A stretch of 64,000 nt of DNA from Planktothricoides raciborskii GIHE-MW2 (lineage in GTDB: Bacteria > Cyanobacteriota > Cyanobacteriia > Cyanobacteriales > Laspinemataceae), in the NCBI RefSeq assembly GCF_040564635.1, contig NZ_CP159837.1, forward strand, positions 3,335,001-3,399,000, in the 5' to 3' direction. Both the position numbers and the translations under genes were made by a program. Shown here in pieces: positions 39,994 to 50,770 of the stretch. A model generated the notes under the pieces. The model was not told the DNA's origin. It did no database searches and worked only from the letters and a program-made list of their open reading frames with translations. How positions within the stretch are numbered: the stretch's first letter is position 1; every line of letters starts with the position of its first letter.

Positions 39994-41304
39994 ATGAATA
40001 CAGAGCAATTTTTTCAAAAAAATGGAGATATTTTAGTTGTTGACGATCGCTTAGAAAATGCCGCACTGTTGTTTAGTATTCTCACGGAAAATGGCTATGA
40101 AGTGCGTCAGGTCATCAACGGTAAACAAGCACTTAATGCTGCCTATTACGATCCCCCTGACATAATTCTCCTGGATATTATGATGCCGGAAATGGATGGC
40201 TATGAAGTCTGTAGGCAACTCAAAGAATCAGAAAAAACCGCCCAAATACCCATTATTTTTTTAAGTGCTTTGGATGGGGAAATCGATAAGGTTAAAGCCT
40301 TTGAGTTGGGAGGAGTAGACTATATTACTAAACCTTTTCATGTGAAGGAGGTTTTAGCCCGCGTTGAACATCAACTGATCATTCAACGGCAACGCAAGAT
40401 TATTGCCGCACAAAATCTGCAATTGACGGAGCAAAATAAAAACTTGGCGGATTTAAATAGCAAGCTGGCGGAATCTAATCAAGAATTGGAACAATTTGCT
40501 TATATTGTTTCTCACGATTTACAGTCTCCGTTGCAAACGACGATGGGGTTTGCTCGCTTATTAGGCAAAAAATACGAATCGATGCTTGATGAAAAAGCCA
40601 GCCATTATATTGATCGCATTGTCGAGGGGTCGAATCGGATGAACCATCTGATTAAGGATTTGTTGGAATATTCTCGGATTCAAACTCAGGCTAAATCCTT
40701 TGAACCGATTGATTTAAACTCAGCTTTTCAAGAAGTTTTATGTTCCTTAGAATGGTCGATTAAAAAAACTGAGGCAGAAATTATATGCCAGCAACCACTA
40801 CCCACAGTGATGGGTGATCGAACCCAATTACAACAACTTTGGCAAAACTTGTTGATTAATGCGATTAAATTTCAACATCCGGGGATTCAGCCAAAAATTA
40901 AAGTCTCTGCAGAGATTTTCCCCAATGGACTAGAAAGTAAAAACGGGTTCAAACCGACTGCTAATAGTCATCAGCCAACGGTTTCATCGGCTGCGAAATG
41001 GTTGATGCAGATGACAGAACGTAAACCGGATCGGACTCAAGGGAGTGAATGGCTGATTGCCATTGAAGATAATGGCATCGGCATCCCAGATAGAGAGTTT
41101 GAACATATTTTTCAGATCTTTCAACGTTTACATACCGATCGCGAATATCCCGGTACAGGGATTGGTTTGACGATTTGTAAGAAAATTGTGGAACGTCACG
41201 GGGGAAAAATTTGGCTAAAATCTGAAGTCGATGTCGGCACAACTTTTTATTTTACATTACCCATGCTACCCGAATCAGAAATTAGTAAACGTAGGGTGTG
41301 TTAG
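39994..41304 (+). CDS. Response regulator-histidine kinase
   Basis: The 436-residue protein has an N-terminal receiver with Asp61 in ILLDIMMPEMDGYE, a coiled coil (about 130-168), HisKA with His174 in SHDLQSPL (bacteriophytochrome-like subtype) and HATPase_c ending in GTGIGLTICKKIVERHGG. A roughly 40-residue insertion rich in Lys, Ser and Asn (about 310-350) splits the HATPase domain before the N/G1 boxes (IAIEDNGIGIP). The gene starts 3 bp after the hybrid kinase stop, so the two should form a phosphorelay in which this protein is downstream. Confidence 0.88.
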   Translation: MNTEQFFQKNGDILVVDDRLENAALLFSILTENGYEVRQVINGKQALNAAYYDPPDIILLDIMMPEMDGYEVCRQLKESEKTAQIPIIFLSALDGEIDKVKAFELGGVDYITKPFHVKEVLARVEHQLIIQRQRKIIAAQNLQLTEQNKNLADLNSKLAESNQELEQFAYIVSHDLQSPLQTTMGFARLLGKKYESMLDEKASHYIDRIVEGSNRMNHLIKDLLEYSRIQTQAKSFEPIDLNSAFQEVLCSLEWSIKKTEAEIICQQPLPTVMGDRTQLQQLWQNLLINAIKFQHPGIQPKIKVSAEIFPNGLESKNGFKPTANSHQPTVSSAAKWLMQMTERKPDRTQGSEWLIAIEDNGIGIPDREFEHIFQIFQRLHTDREYPGTGIGLTICKKIVERHGGKIWLKSEVDVGTTFYFTLPMLPESEISKRRVC

Positions 41305-41785
41305 GTTGGCAATTATTTGAGGGAAAAACAATTAACCTTAATTCCAGCCGTAACGCACCAGTAGTAAATGTAGTAAACGTAGGGTGTGTTCGCGGAAATT
41401 TGAGGGAAAAAAAATTAACCTTAATTCCAGCCGTAACCCACCCATTAACTACATCGTAATAGTAAATGTAGGGTGTGTTCGCGGAAATTTGAGGGAAAAA
41501 CAATTAACCTTAATTCCATCCGTCCGTAACCCACCCATTAACTACATCGCAATAGTAAGCGGATTAGTGTGAGGATGGTAGGGGCAATTCCTTTTTTTTG
41601 CGGTGGTTGCCCCGAATGTGGCAACGGATGAGGCTTTTTATAATGAAAGCAAAGCATTCTTGTCTAACGGATAACAAACAACAAACAAAGAATCCCTACC
41701 CAAAGAATCCCTACCCAACAAATAACAACCAACAAATAACAACCAACAAATAACAACCAACAAATAACAACCAACAGATAATTGA
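41290..41785. repeat. Tandem and simple repeats between the kinase operon and recF
   Basis: A unit of about 80-90 bp with CGTAGGGTGTGTT, TTTGAGGGAAAAA and AATTAACCTTAATTCCA occurs three times (near 41290, 41379 and 41468). AAAGAATCCCTACCC occurs twice (41688-41717), followed by AACAAATAACAACC repeats up to the recF stop. Inverse forms of the second family occur at 7830-7865. No gene is visible in 41305-41790. Confidence 0.85.
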
Positions 41786-41790
41786 AATTA

Positions 41791-42924
41791 TCAGAAAATT
41801 TGACCGCTTTTGACGGTGAAAATTTGGGCGGCGTCGATCCACTGTTGGGCGAATTGGTCAAGGTGGGTGGTGGTGATCAGGGTTTGAAAGCGATCGCCAA
41901 GGGTATGAAATAGTTGGTTTTGCCTTTTGGGGTCGAGTTCGGCGAGGACATCATCCAGGAGGAGTACCGGGGGTTCGCCGACGACTTCTTCGATGAGTTT
42001 GAGTTCGGCGAGTTTGAGAGATAAGACTAGGGTGCGTTGTTGTCCGTGGGAGGCAAATTGCCGGACAGGTTGCTGGTTGAGAAAAAAGGCAATTTCGTCA
42101 CGGTGTGGCCCGACTAAGCTGGTGCCTTGGTGTTGTTCGGCGATCGCCCGACTTTGGATTTTTGCCAAGAAAGCCAGTTCAGCTTTTTGGGCAGACTCCC
42201 GGACTGTGGGGTCTTGCATGGCTTCGATGTTGGGTAAATATTTAATTTCTAAGGTTTCGCTGTGACCGCTGATGGCATGATGTCCGGTTTCGGCAATGGG
42301 GGCGAGTCGCTGTAAAGCCCGCGATCGCCTGACGGTGACTCGGGCGCCTAGGGTGGCTAATTGGGCATCCCATAAAGCCAATTGTGATTTTTGGGAGTTT
42401 AAGATATGCTCTTGTTTTTTTAATTCTTTTAACAGGGCATTTCTTTGGCGCAAGACTTTATTATATTGTTGTAAAATATGGGCGTAAATTGGTTCAAGTT
42501 GGATTAATAATTCATCCAACCAATTGCGCCGTTGTTCCGGGCCTCCCCGGACTAAATCTAAGTCTAAGCTGGAAAATTGGACAATATTTAATAGGCCGAT
42601 AAAATCCATCTGCCTGCGCGAACCTTCGCCATTAATGGTACAGGTGCGTTGTCCGCTATGGCGTAGGGTGATGGCTAATTCAATGGGGGCGGTTTCCCGG
42701 TTAATGGTGCTGGCAATTTGGCTGATATTTTCTCCGTGCAAAATCAGGTCGCGATCGCGTCTAGCCCGGTTGGTTTTTAAGGTAGAGAGCAACCCTACCG
42801 CTTCGAGTAAATTTGTTTTTCCTTGGGCATTTTCTCCCAGTAAAATATTTTTTACGGAAGAAAATTCTAAGGGTTGTTCTTGATAGTTGCGAAAATGTTT
42901 TAAGTAGATATTTTTAATATACAT
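41791..42924 (-). CDS. recF: DNA replication and repair protein RecF
   Basis: The 377-residue SMC-like ATPase has Walker A GENAQGKT (residues 30-37), the RecF signature around SHGQQRTLVLSLKLAEL (about 285-301) and Walker B VLLLDDVLAELD (about 318-329). RecF helps load RecA at gaps. Its length is normal. It is not adjacent to dnaN or gyrB, as is usual in cyanobacteria. Confidence 0.96.
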   Translation of the reverse strand: MYIKNIYLKHFRNYQEQPLEFSSVKNILLGENAQGKTNLLEAVGLLSTLKTNRARRDRDLILHGENISQIASTINRETAPIELAITLRHSGQRTCTINGEGSRRQMDFIGLLNIVQFSSLDLDLVRGGPEQRRNWLDELLIQLEPIYAHILQQYNKVLRQRNALLKELKKQEHILNSQKSQLALWDAQLATLGARVTVRRSRALQRLAPIAETGHHAISGHSETLEIKYLPNIEAMQDPTVRESAQKAELAFLAKIQSRAIAEQHQGTSLVGPHRDEIAFFLNQQPVRQFASHGQQRTLVLSLKLAELKLIEEVVGEPPVLLLDDVLAELDPKRQNQLFHTLGDRFQTLITTTHLDQFAQQWIDAAQIFTVKSGQIF

Positions 42925-42940
42925 TCTTGAAAATAGTAGC

Positions 42941-43080
42941 TTTTGCGTAGGGTGGGCAATTTTTTGCCCACCCTACCTGTATCAGTTTTACTTTTGCGTA
43001 AGGTGGGCAAAAAATTGCCCACCCTACCTGTATCAGTTTTACTTTTGCGTAAGGTGGGCAAAAAATTGCCCACCCTACAT
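42941..43080. repeat. 51-bp tandem palindromic repeat
   Basis: TTTTGCGTA(A/G)GGTGGGCAA starts units at 42941, 42992 and 43043, an exact 51-bp period. Each unit contains GGTGGGCAA...TTGCCCACC as a perfect hairpin with CTGTATCAGTTTTAC between units. It lies between same-strand recF and the ATPase gene, and any hairpin could act as terminator. Confidence 0.92.
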
Positions 43081-43149
43081 AATTACAAAAAATTTTTCAG
43101 TCCAAATTTTGCCCACCCTGCTACATAATTAATTTTGCTGAGATTTATC

Positions 43150-45966
43150 CTAAGCCTTTTTCCGGGATTTATACCAGCGGACAAAGAGTTTTTCCAACTC
43201 AATCCAGACAAACATTAAAACACTAAATCCGAGGCAAACGAGTAACTCTAATCCATCGATCACTTGAGTGCCAAAGAAATTCCGCAAGGGTTCGACATAA
43301 ATTAGCATTAATTGAAGAATGGTGGTAATCACCACCGCCCCCAATACATAAGGATTAGAAAAGGGGTTGACTTCGATGGTTAAGCGAGTTTTAGAACGAA
43401 CCGCGATCGCGTGTCCCATTTGGGCAATACACAGAGTTGTAAAGACCATTGTTTTCCACCGATCCGGCTGAAGAATCTCATTGTAATTCTTGGTGGCATG
43501 GTCATAAGACCAACCCATTAGGGTAATGGTCAAAATAGCAAAAATAATCCCAATTCGCACCATATAGAGTCCCAATCCTCTGGCAAAGATACTCTCCCGG
43601 GGACTATTCGGTGGAGTTTTCATTACATCCGGTTCGGGGGGTTCCACGGCGAGGGCAAGGGCGGGAAAGCCGTCGGTGACTAAGTTCATCCAGAGAATTT
43701 GCAATGGAGTCAGGGGGACATCCGCCACGGGTAGCAATAAGGGGGCAGAGGCAATGGTGAGCACTTCGCCAATATTGGAACCGAGAATATATTTAATGAA
43801 TCGGCGAATGTTGCTGTAGACTACTCGCCCTTCTTCGGTAGCGGCCACAATGGTGGCAAAGTTATCATCCAGGAGCACCATATCACTGGCTTCTTTGCTG
43901 ACATCGGTGCCCGTGATGCCCATCGCAATACCAATATCTGCTTGTTTCAAGGCGGGGGCGTCGTTGACCCCATCCCCGGTCATGGCCACGAATTGACCGC
44001 GACTTTGCAGGGCTTTGACAATGCGTAGTTTATGTTCTGGGGATACTCGCGCATAGACGCTGACTCGCTCAACTTGCTGTTCTAGTTCCGGTTGACTGAG
44101 TTGTTCTAATTCTTGACCAATTAGGACGCGATCGCCGCTTTGGGCAATGCCCAGGTCAGAGGCGATCGCCTTAGCGGTCAGGGGGTGATCTCCGGTAATC
44201 ATCACCGGACGAATTCCCGCTTGGCGACATTTGGCGACAGCGGCGCGAACTTCGGGACGGGGGGCATCCAGCATCCCGACTAAGCCCAGCCAGACTAACT
44301 GTTGTTCCGCCTCCTGTTGGCTGGTGTCAGCGGGAAATACATCGGTGAGAGGCTTGTAGGCAAATCCCAAGACCCGCAACCCTTGCGCCGCCATCAGATC
44401 GTTCTGATTTAAAATTTCCTTTCGTTTTTCCGCCGTCAGGGGTTTAATTTCTGCCCCTTGCTGAATTTGCGTGCAGCGGTTAATGGTCAACTCTGGGGAG
44501 CCTTTGGTGTACATGGCATAAGCACCCTCGGAAGATGGCTGCTGACAAATGGTGCTCATGCGCTTAGTTTCCGAGGAGAAAGGAAACTCCCCGACCCTGG
44601 GCATTTGACGGGTTAATTTTTTTTGCTCTAATTGGCCTTTGGCTGCTAGGGCTAAGAGGGCGCCTTCGGTGGGGTCGCCGAGAATTGTCCATTGCTGCTT
44701 TTCTTCCTGCAACTGAGCATCATTACAGAGGACGCAAGTGAGGAGAAGCGATCGCACTTCTGGATCGTTTTGTAGCTGTTCGCTGGCTATTCCGGGGGCG
44801 TGACCGTTGCCAGAGGGAGAGGGATTTTCTATTTTAAATTCCCCCAAAGGTTCATAGCCCTCTCCCGTGACCCGTAAGCTGTAACTAGCGGTTTGCACCC
44901 GTTGCACCACCATTTTATTTTGGGTTAGGGTGCCGGTTTTGTCGGAACAAATGGTAGAAACAGAACCCAAGGTTTCCACGGCGGGGAGTTTGCGAATCAA
45001 GGCATTCCGCTTGACCATTCTTTGCGTCCCCAAGGCCAAAGTCACGGTAATCACCGCTGGCAAACCTTCGGGAACCACCGCCACGGCCATACTTAGGGAA
45101 ATTTCTAATAAGTCCCGAAAAGCACTTTGGTTCACCAGGGTGCCACCAATCACCACAAAGGCCACTAAAATCAGAGAACCTGTGACCAGCACATTCCCTA
45201 GTTGAGTCATCCGCTGTTGCAGGGGGGTGGGTTCGCTTTCTACTCCCTGAATCATGGCGGCAATGCGCCCCAGTTCGGTGTTCATGCCAGTTTTGGTGAC
45301 TACCACTTTGGCGCGACCCAAGATTACTTCGGTGCCTTGATAGACCAAATTCAGGCGATCGCCTAAGCTGGTGTTTTCTGGTAGGGTGAGTGTCACCTGT
45401 TTGGTGACAGCGTTAGATTCTCCGGTGAGGGCAGCTTCGCGGATTTGTAAGCTAGATGCTTCAATAACTCGGCCATCAGCACTCACTTGCACCCCGGCTT
45501 CCAGCAGCATCACATCTCCGGGCACCAATTCTTTGGCGGCTATTTCCTGGGTTTTGCCGTCGCGGATGACTCGCACTAAGGGCGATGCCATGTTTTTTAA
45601 GGCGGCTAAGGCTTTTTCGGCACGGCTTTCTTGCAGATAACCCAGTACCCCGTTGAGAATCACAATTAGGAATATGGCGATCGCGTCTTTGGGAAAGTCC
45701 CCATCTTGGATATCTAAAATTCCTGACACAAATGCCACCGCGATCAGCATTAATAGCATCACGTTAGTGAACTGGTCAATTAAAATTTCTAAAGGGGTGC
45801 GACCACCGGTTTCTTGAATTTCATTAGGGCCGAATTGAGCTTGTCTGGCGGATACCTGCTGTAAAGTTAAACCGATCTGGGCATTGGTTTCTAAACGTTC
45901 AAGCGTCTGAGGCACTGCCAAAGTATGCCAAGCAAATTGAGAATCTAGCTGAGAATGGTCATTCAT
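43150..45966 (-). CDS. P2A-type calcium-transporting ATPase
   Basis: From ATG 45966 (MNDHSQ) the protein has 938 residues; an upstream in-frame ATG would add six. It has cation ATPase N-terminal, E1-E2, hydrolase and C-terminal domains. Asp342 in SDKTGTLTQ is the phosphorylation site and [12 protein letters not shown] is the hinge. Ion-site motifs VPEGLPA (M4), GSNIGEVL (M5) and [12 protein letters not shown] (M6) match SERCA/PacL-type calcium pumps. It should export Ca2+ (or related divalent cation) across the plasma membrane. Confidence 0.92.
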   Translation of the reverse strand: MNDHSQLDSQFAWHTLAVPQTLERLETNAQIGLTLQQVSARQAQFGPNEIQETGGRTPLEILIDQFTNVMLLMLIAVAFVSGILDIQDGDFPKDAIAIFLIVILNGVLGYLQESRAEKALAALKNMASPLVRVIRDGKTQEIAAKELVPGDVMLLEAGVQVSADGRVIEASSLQIREAALTGESNAVTKQVTLTLPENTSLGDRLNLVYQGTEVILGRAKVVVTKTGMNTELGRIAAMIQGVESEPTPLQQRMTQLGNVLVTGSLILVAFVVIGGTLVNQSAFRDLLEISLSMAVAVVPEGLPAVITVTLALGTQRMVKRNALIRKLPAVETLGSVSTICSDKTGTLTQNKMVVQRVQTASYSLRVTGEGYEPLGEFKIENPSPSGNGHAPGIASEQLQNDPEVRSLLLTCVLCNDAQLQEEKQQWTILGDPTEGALLALAAKGQLEQKKLTRQMPRVGEFPFSSETKRMSTICQQPSSEGAYAMYTKGSPELTINRCTQIQQGAEIKPLTAEKRKEILNQNDLMAAQGLRVLGFAYKPLTDVFPADTSQQEAEQQLVWLGLVGMLDAPRPEVRAAVAKCRQAGIRPVMITGDHPLTAKAIASDLGIAQSGDRVLIGQELEQLSQPELEQQVERVSVYARVSPEHKLRIVKALQSRGQFVAMTGDGVNDAPALKQADIGIAMGITGTDVSKEASDMVLLDDNFATIVAATEEGRVVYSNIRRFIKYILGSNIGEVLTIASAPLLLPVADVPLTPLQILWMNLVTDGFPALALAVEPPEPDVMKTPPNSPRESIFARGLGLYMVRIGIIFAILTITLMGWSYDHATKNYNEILQPDRWKTMVFTTLCIAQMGHAIAVRSKTRLTIEVNPFSNPYVLGAVVITTILQLMLIYVEPLRNFFGTQVIDGLELLVCLGFSVLMFVWIELEKLFVRWYKSRKKA

Positions 45967-46164
45967 ACAATCTGGTGAGTACAATTTGGTGAATCCACAA
46001 CGGGTTAAACAGCGATATCGCCATCACGTTATCACGACTTTCAAGGGTGATGCTGATTTATTTAGTCAGAGAATGCTCTGAAGTCTCCGAAAACATTGAT
46101 CAATCTGAAATTGTTGGGCTTGACGATCGCATTACTTTTCTGGCGATTATTTTAGGCGATCATT

Positions 46165-46770
46165 TTAACAGCTTAAAGCCACTAAGTTATCTACCCCTAA
46201 GTCAATCCCCGCAATTCTTTCATTGCTTTCTTTTTTTGAAGGCTCTTCGACCTCATACACCGCTTCAATCAAATAGCCGCCATTTTTCGGGGCGATTCTA
46301 GCTTGAATTGGTTTTTTAGCTTGGTACATTTTTATCTTGATGCCACTCTGAGATAGGTGACAAATTACCTCGGCTAGAGGTCTTTTGTAGATGGCATCAG
46401 ACCCTTTATAGAGAACGGAATAACGTCCCTTCAAGTTGTCTATGTACTTGGGTATTTTTGGTTCGGATATATACTTATCAGGGTGAATTTCCCAGTCCTT
46501 GTGGGCTTTAAAGTACCCAGTCCAAGCTTGGCAAACCTGCCTAATTAAAGAGCAAGCTATTTTGGTCTAAGGCATTTGTTTATAGGCATCATTATCAGCT
46601 ACTAAGTGATACAATTTGGCGTTAGACCAGACCTTGCCCGTCTTAAAGAATCGCTGCCTCATATAGTAGTTACAGAGATTGTAAAGATTCTTGGCTTTAA
46701 AGCACAAGGTATCACACTCTTGCCAATACTTATGAGTCTTCTTGTAATGGTGTCTTTCGACTAGCTGCAT
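46165..46770 (-). pseudogene. Truncated tnpB (IS200/IS605 family) remnant
   Basis: The N-terminal part of TnpB is readable from MQLVERHHYKKT through QVCQAWTGYFKAHKDWE to GIDLGVDNLVALS. A single in-frame amber codon (46567-46569) splits it, with the frame unchanged on both sides. The sequence stops right after the first RuvC motif, so the Glu and second Asp are lost. No tnpA is next to it. It cannot encode an active nuclease. Confidence 0.85.
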
Positions 46771-47513
46771 CTTGTTTTCTCTTTATGACGTTCCATTGTT
46801 CATCACCTACCTACCTCCGTAGGATAACATTTTTCAATATTTGTCAAATGCCTGTCTATGGATGTCTATATTTTTATTAAACTATTCAAAGCCCATTGGC
46901 CTAGGAAAAAATCTTTGACAGATGTGGGGGTTAACATTCGCGGGGTTCGGCTATTGGTCAGGGGCGATCGCAACAGTCCGAGCAACGGCATCGGTTTTCG
47001 CCGACTCCAGTCCCCTGGAAGCGATCGCCATTCCACATAAACACATAAAGTAGAAATTGCAGGAATTGCAGCCGCGATCGTCACCGCTTAGAATCCCCGC
47101 TCTAGAGGGATATCTAGACCGATGATCCCAGAAATGCCTGATACCGTTAAAATTTAAATCTAGCGATCCAACTATCTGCAAATTAAAATTTTTTTCATGG
47201 GGTGCTTCCCGAAGCGCCCCTACTTCCCGAAGCGCCCCTACACCGCATTTTCTAGATTGAAATCTGATATCTGGGGCTGGGTGCCATCACCCACGGGATC
47301 TCAAACCGCTGTCTCTTCATCTTTGCACCGCCAATCCTCTAAGTGCCATCCATCGGTTTAGAATGTCCATCATTCAACATAGTGGCGGCGCTTGGCTCTG
47401 ACTGTTGTGCCAAGTGTTGTGCCAAAATCTTAAAAACATTAGATGCGCTCCCTTGATTAACCGTTAAAAAAAGAAAATTCAATTTATCCCAATTTATAGC
47501 CATAAAAAAACCT
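46771..47513. other. Non-coding degenerate stretch
   Basis: Short ORFs here lack domains or start signals. A repeat TTCCCGAAGCGCCCCTAC occurs twice (47206-47242). I find nothing else recognisable. Confidence 0.4.
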
Positions 47514-48172
47514 ATGAAAGCAGAGATTTTAATCGTTGATGATAGCCTGTAAAATTCTCAAATTTTTCAGGATATTTTATCAAGCCATCAATCCTGCCAG
47601 CGCCTCTAATTCAACCCAAGCAAACTCATCTAATTTTATATCAAAAGGCCAGAAATGTCTGGCTATGTCCTTTGTGAAAAATAAAAAAAAACTCCAAGGC
47701 AATATCCCAGTATTTTTTATTATTATATTAGATTAAATAGCTGATTAGATAAAAATATTTACTAAGTAAATATTTTTATCATAAAATATGTTTTACTGCG
47801 ATATTTTATTATTTTAATTTTAAAGCATAAATTAAACTTAAAATATTTACAATAACAAAACCATTGCCTAACTATAAAAATAGAACAAAAACTCGCAGCA
47901 AAAACCGCTGAACTCGAATATAAACTTCAGGAATCCCTGGATTTAAATAGACAAATCAACCTGGCACAGCAGCAGCTAAAACAAGAAATTATCCAGCGGG
48001 AAAAAGCCCAAGAAGAACTTTTATATATGGCTTTCCACCATCCCCTGACTTGCTTGCCCAATCGCGCTTGGTTTATGAACAAATTAACCGAAGCTATTGC
48101 ACGTAACCACCAAGCATCTCACCAAGCATCCCACCAAGCATCCCCCAATCTATTTGCGGTCTTGTTTGTTTA
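47514..48172 (+). pseudogene. Relic of a receiver-GGDEF response regulator
   Basis: ATG 47514 begins a receiver start (KAEILIVDDSL) that meets TAA and then continues in the same frame (QIFQDILSSHQ). About 290 bp of unrelated AT-rich sequence follows. From about 47878 a coiled coil (EQKLAAKTAELEYKLQ) runs into a GGDEF N-terminus, HHPLTCLPNRAWF, and ends at LFAVLFV just before the usual DLDRFK. Three 12-bp repeats encode HQAS. Both the receiver core and the GGDEF catalytic part are missing. Confidence 0.78.
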
Positions 48173-48190
48173 GGGTCAAAAAACCAAAAA

Positions 48191-48246
48191 AAAGAACGGA
48201 TCCTCTGTTTAGGCTGACAAGCACCTTAAAAAAGGATCCGTTCTTT
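48191..48246. terminator. 13-bp inverted repeat downstream of the frameshifted gene
   Basis: AAAGAACGGATCC (48191-48203) and GGATCCGTTCTTT (48234-48246) are perfect inverted repeats with a 30-base spacer. They lie just downstream of the minus-strand gene and at the truncation edge of the GGDEF relic, so they are either a terminator or the end of an inserted element. Confidence 0.5.
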
Positions 48247-48260
48247 CTCAGAATAGCAGA

Positions 48261-48741
48261 CTATGCCTTGGGATAAATCTCATCCACCAAAGCTTGCCAC
48301 AGCATTTCAACGCACTTCGCAGCGACGCGAGAATTTATTAACCGCTGCCACTTCTTCTTGGCTTGGTTAGACGTAGGATTTTTAACTTTTGTCTCTTTTG
48401 CTTTTCCTCGGACAATTTCCTCAATTTGAGCCATATCTTCTTTTGATAGCTTTGCTCCCATTTGGCTTTTTATCTCCGGCATGAGTTTGTCTTTTTCTTC
48501 TTGTTCCTGCTTCTCTTTAATCGCCTCTGGGCTGCCACACCACTTTTTCACCGTAAAATTGTAATAATCTAAAATCTTGTTTTGATAGTGATTTTTCGGA
48601 ACCCAGTTTTTAGAATTACCGCAACTTCGCGAGATTAAGTGATGGTTGAATTAATGGAATACACTCTTTTTGGCCTAAAATTGTGCATTCACAAGCCTTG
48701 AATGCGGCCATGTCAACCTTGCTGTCGGAAAATTCGGACAT
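48261..48741 (-). pseudogene. Frameshifted gene of unknown function
   Basis: A good GGAG ribosome site and ATG at 48741 start a 41-codon frame (MSEFSDSKVDMAAF...) that ends at 48616. A second frame, readable from about 48660 (FNHHLISRSCGNSKNW), continues through GTG 48551 to a stop at 48261 with lysine/glutamate-rich helices and ends ALVDEIYPKA. The overlap of two open frames suggests one gene broken by a frameshift near 48630-48660. I do not recognise the family; the second frame alone might still be translated. Confidence 0.45.
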
Positions 48742-49091
48742 AGAAACTCCTGCCCTCTGCAAAAGCGAGGGAAATCACAACAATTCGGAGAATAGAACTA
48801 AGAAACTCGCAGGAAAAGCTACGGCGCCCTAGCCCATGTTTCAAAGCCGCGATAAGTCAAAGAATGGTTAGGTATTGGTTGGGAGAAAATCCCGCACATA
48901 CCCCTTATAGTTTGGCCATTTATGCTTAGAAAATTGTTGGAATATCGGGAGTAAATTGCTGCTTCAATTTTTAATAAAATACCCGTTTTATTGATAAATA
49001 AGTAAATTTAATTAATCGCAAAAATGGTGCTTTTTTAGGCGTTTTTGGTCTGGGATGATGAACAGCGATCGCGGAAAATTTCTGGCTATCT
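48742..49091. other. Non-coding spacer in the decayed region
   Basis: I see no gene, repeat or RNA structure that I can support in this 350-bp gap. Confidence 0.4.
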
Positions 49092-49727
49092 GTGGCAAGA
49101 AATGCTATGATGCAATCATCACAGAACAAATCCTGCGATTGTCCAGGTCGCGCAAGTCGCTGTGTTGCCGGATGCTTCTTAATGCCCCGATTCGCAACCC
49201 CGCCGTCAGGCAGCCCAAAGCGACTCACACTGGACTTTTCCGGCACTACAGAAAAAAATGCCGGTGGCCGCCACACAGCTTCTCCGCGTCTGGAGATGAT
49301 CCAGCAACTAAAATGGCAACAAAAAGAACAGCTAGTTTGCAAAAAGTTCAATGGCAAGCGGGACAAAAAAGGATGGTTAGCGCCCCAATACAAATATTTT
49401 GATGAGTGTGGGCGATCTCACACCATTACCGACCTCTCCCATTCGCCCGCTGCCAAAATTTACAGCCCCTATTGGACTTATAGATGGTTCCAACCGGGCA
49501 AACTGAACGACGGAAATCTGTACTTAGGAGCAATCAGTAGCAAAAAATTCCAACACTTTTCTGTAGTGTGGCAACAATGTGACCCGGATCATAGGTGCGA
49601 TTCTGAAACTGTCCACCAGCACCAGACATCCTCAGAGATCATCGCTATACCTAAAAGTAATAGAAAGTCATACGCCACTCACCCAGGTGCTGGATGCCAG
49701 TTTGGATCAAAGAGTTGGCAAAAATAG
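49092..49727 (+). CDS. Hypothetical protein, possibly degraded
   Basis: The 211-codon frame has a central part (about residues 69-140) with a protein-like pattern: KRDKKGWLAPQYKYF, then SPYWTYRWFQPGKL. This resembles small cyanobacterial proteins with a GPYW-Y-W pattern. The first 68 residues look like chance translation, so the true start may be near ATG 49296. The C-terminus is low quality. No ribosome site is clear. It may be a partial or decayed gene. Confidence 0.3.
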   Translation: MARNAMMQSSQNKSCDCPGRASRCVAGCFLMPRFATPPSGSPKRLTLDFSGTTEKNAGGRHTASPRLEMIQQLKWQQKEQLVCKKFNGKRDKKGWLAPQYKYFDECGRSHTITDLSHSPAAKIYSPYWTYRWFQPGKLNDGNLYLGAISSKKFQHFSVVWQQCDPDHRCDSETVHQHQTSSEIIAIPKSNRKSYATHPGAGCQFGSKSWQK

Positions 49728-49939
49728 TTGGCAATCTGTTCGACTGCATGATAACATCTGTGATTCAGAAGTAGACCCGAGTCTGAGGTCGCTCTGATAG
49801 ACCGATTCAGGATATCTCCAAAAAAAGAGATGAAAAGAGACTAAAATATCTAGTTCTGTCCTGACCTGACTCGTGACCAGATGTAATACAAAGTCATTAG
49901 CGATCGCTGAAACTTGAGGTTCAACCCTGGAGGCTAAAA

Positions 49940-50263
49940 ATGTATTACCTAATTCTCAACGACAAAAATCCTGAACTGCAAGAACTCTTTCCCCAAGGAG
50001 TTCCTACGGATAGCGAAAACCCTGAAGAGTTTGTGGAAGTTTATGACGAATTTGGCGAGTTTGTGGATATTGAAATGGCTTATAGCGTGAACCTTAGAGG
50101 GTTGACGCAGCACGAAGAGTTAAGATTATTTCAAAATTATGCCACCACCAATAATGCCAGTCTAGTTAGAGGCGCTTTTCAGATGCTTGATGATCTGAAA
50201 ATTTCCCCAGATCAAGTAGAAAAAGTAGTCTGGCGTCAACCTCAACCTGTGTTAGTCGGATAA
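49940..50263 (+). CDS. Hypothetical protein, 107 aa
   Basis: A good ribosome site (TGGAGG, 8 bases before the ATG) supports this gene. The protein is acidic, starts MYYLILNDKNPELQ and has no recognisable domain, signal or membrane segment. The composition and start signal suggest a genuine small gene inside the decayed region. Function unknown. Confidence 0.6.
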   Translation: MYYLILNDKNPELQELFPQGVPTDSENPEEFVEVYDEFGEFVDIEMAYSVNLRGLTQHEELRLFQNYATTNNASLVRGAFQMLDDLKISPDQVEKVVWRQPQPVLVG

Positions 50264-50770
50264 AAAAGTCATAAAAAGTTATAAAAAGTTATAAAAAGTT
50301 ATAAAAAATCGGAAAAATTCGGAAAAAGTCGAGTCGATTGTCCAATGGTTGAATGTCTCTCCCCGCTTCATTCATCGGTCTCATCCATCGGTGATGGCAT
50401 TTCATATCCCTCGCTTTTTCTAGGTTCAACGGTCATCGCCAAAATGCCGATGATTGATCCGGCATTAATCCTGCTAGGGGTTAGGAATTGATCCTTAAAC
50501 ATTAAAAAAACTTAAAAAATTAGGCGTTGCACATTGTTGGTATGCTATGGAGACAGGGTTTCCAGTGGCTCGCCAGAGTTAGTCAATGGAATAGGTACAG
50601 TTTTATGCCTTACATAATAAATAACTAATCTTACTGATAGTTTCAACATTAAGCGAGATTTAGAATAACTTAGAATAACAAAAATTTTTTCTATGTAATC
50701 GATCTCTATGTAATCGATCTAAGTAATGTCTTAATCTTGTATTTTCCCCTTCAACACGATTCATTTATAG
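50264..50770. other. Non-coding stretch with short direct repeats
   Basis: AGTTATAAAA is repeated several times at 50276-50307, followed by GGAAAAATTCGGAAAAAG. Otherwise I see no gene. Confidence 0.45.

Noticed and set aside
46165-46434. Separate short gene with TTG start
   Set aside because: It is the in-frame continuation of the tnpB remnant after the amber codon at 46567-46569.
49055-49402. Alternative plus and minus frames over the 49.1-49.7 kb hypothetical gene
   Set aside because: They show less protein-like composition than the 49092-49727 frame and no start signals.
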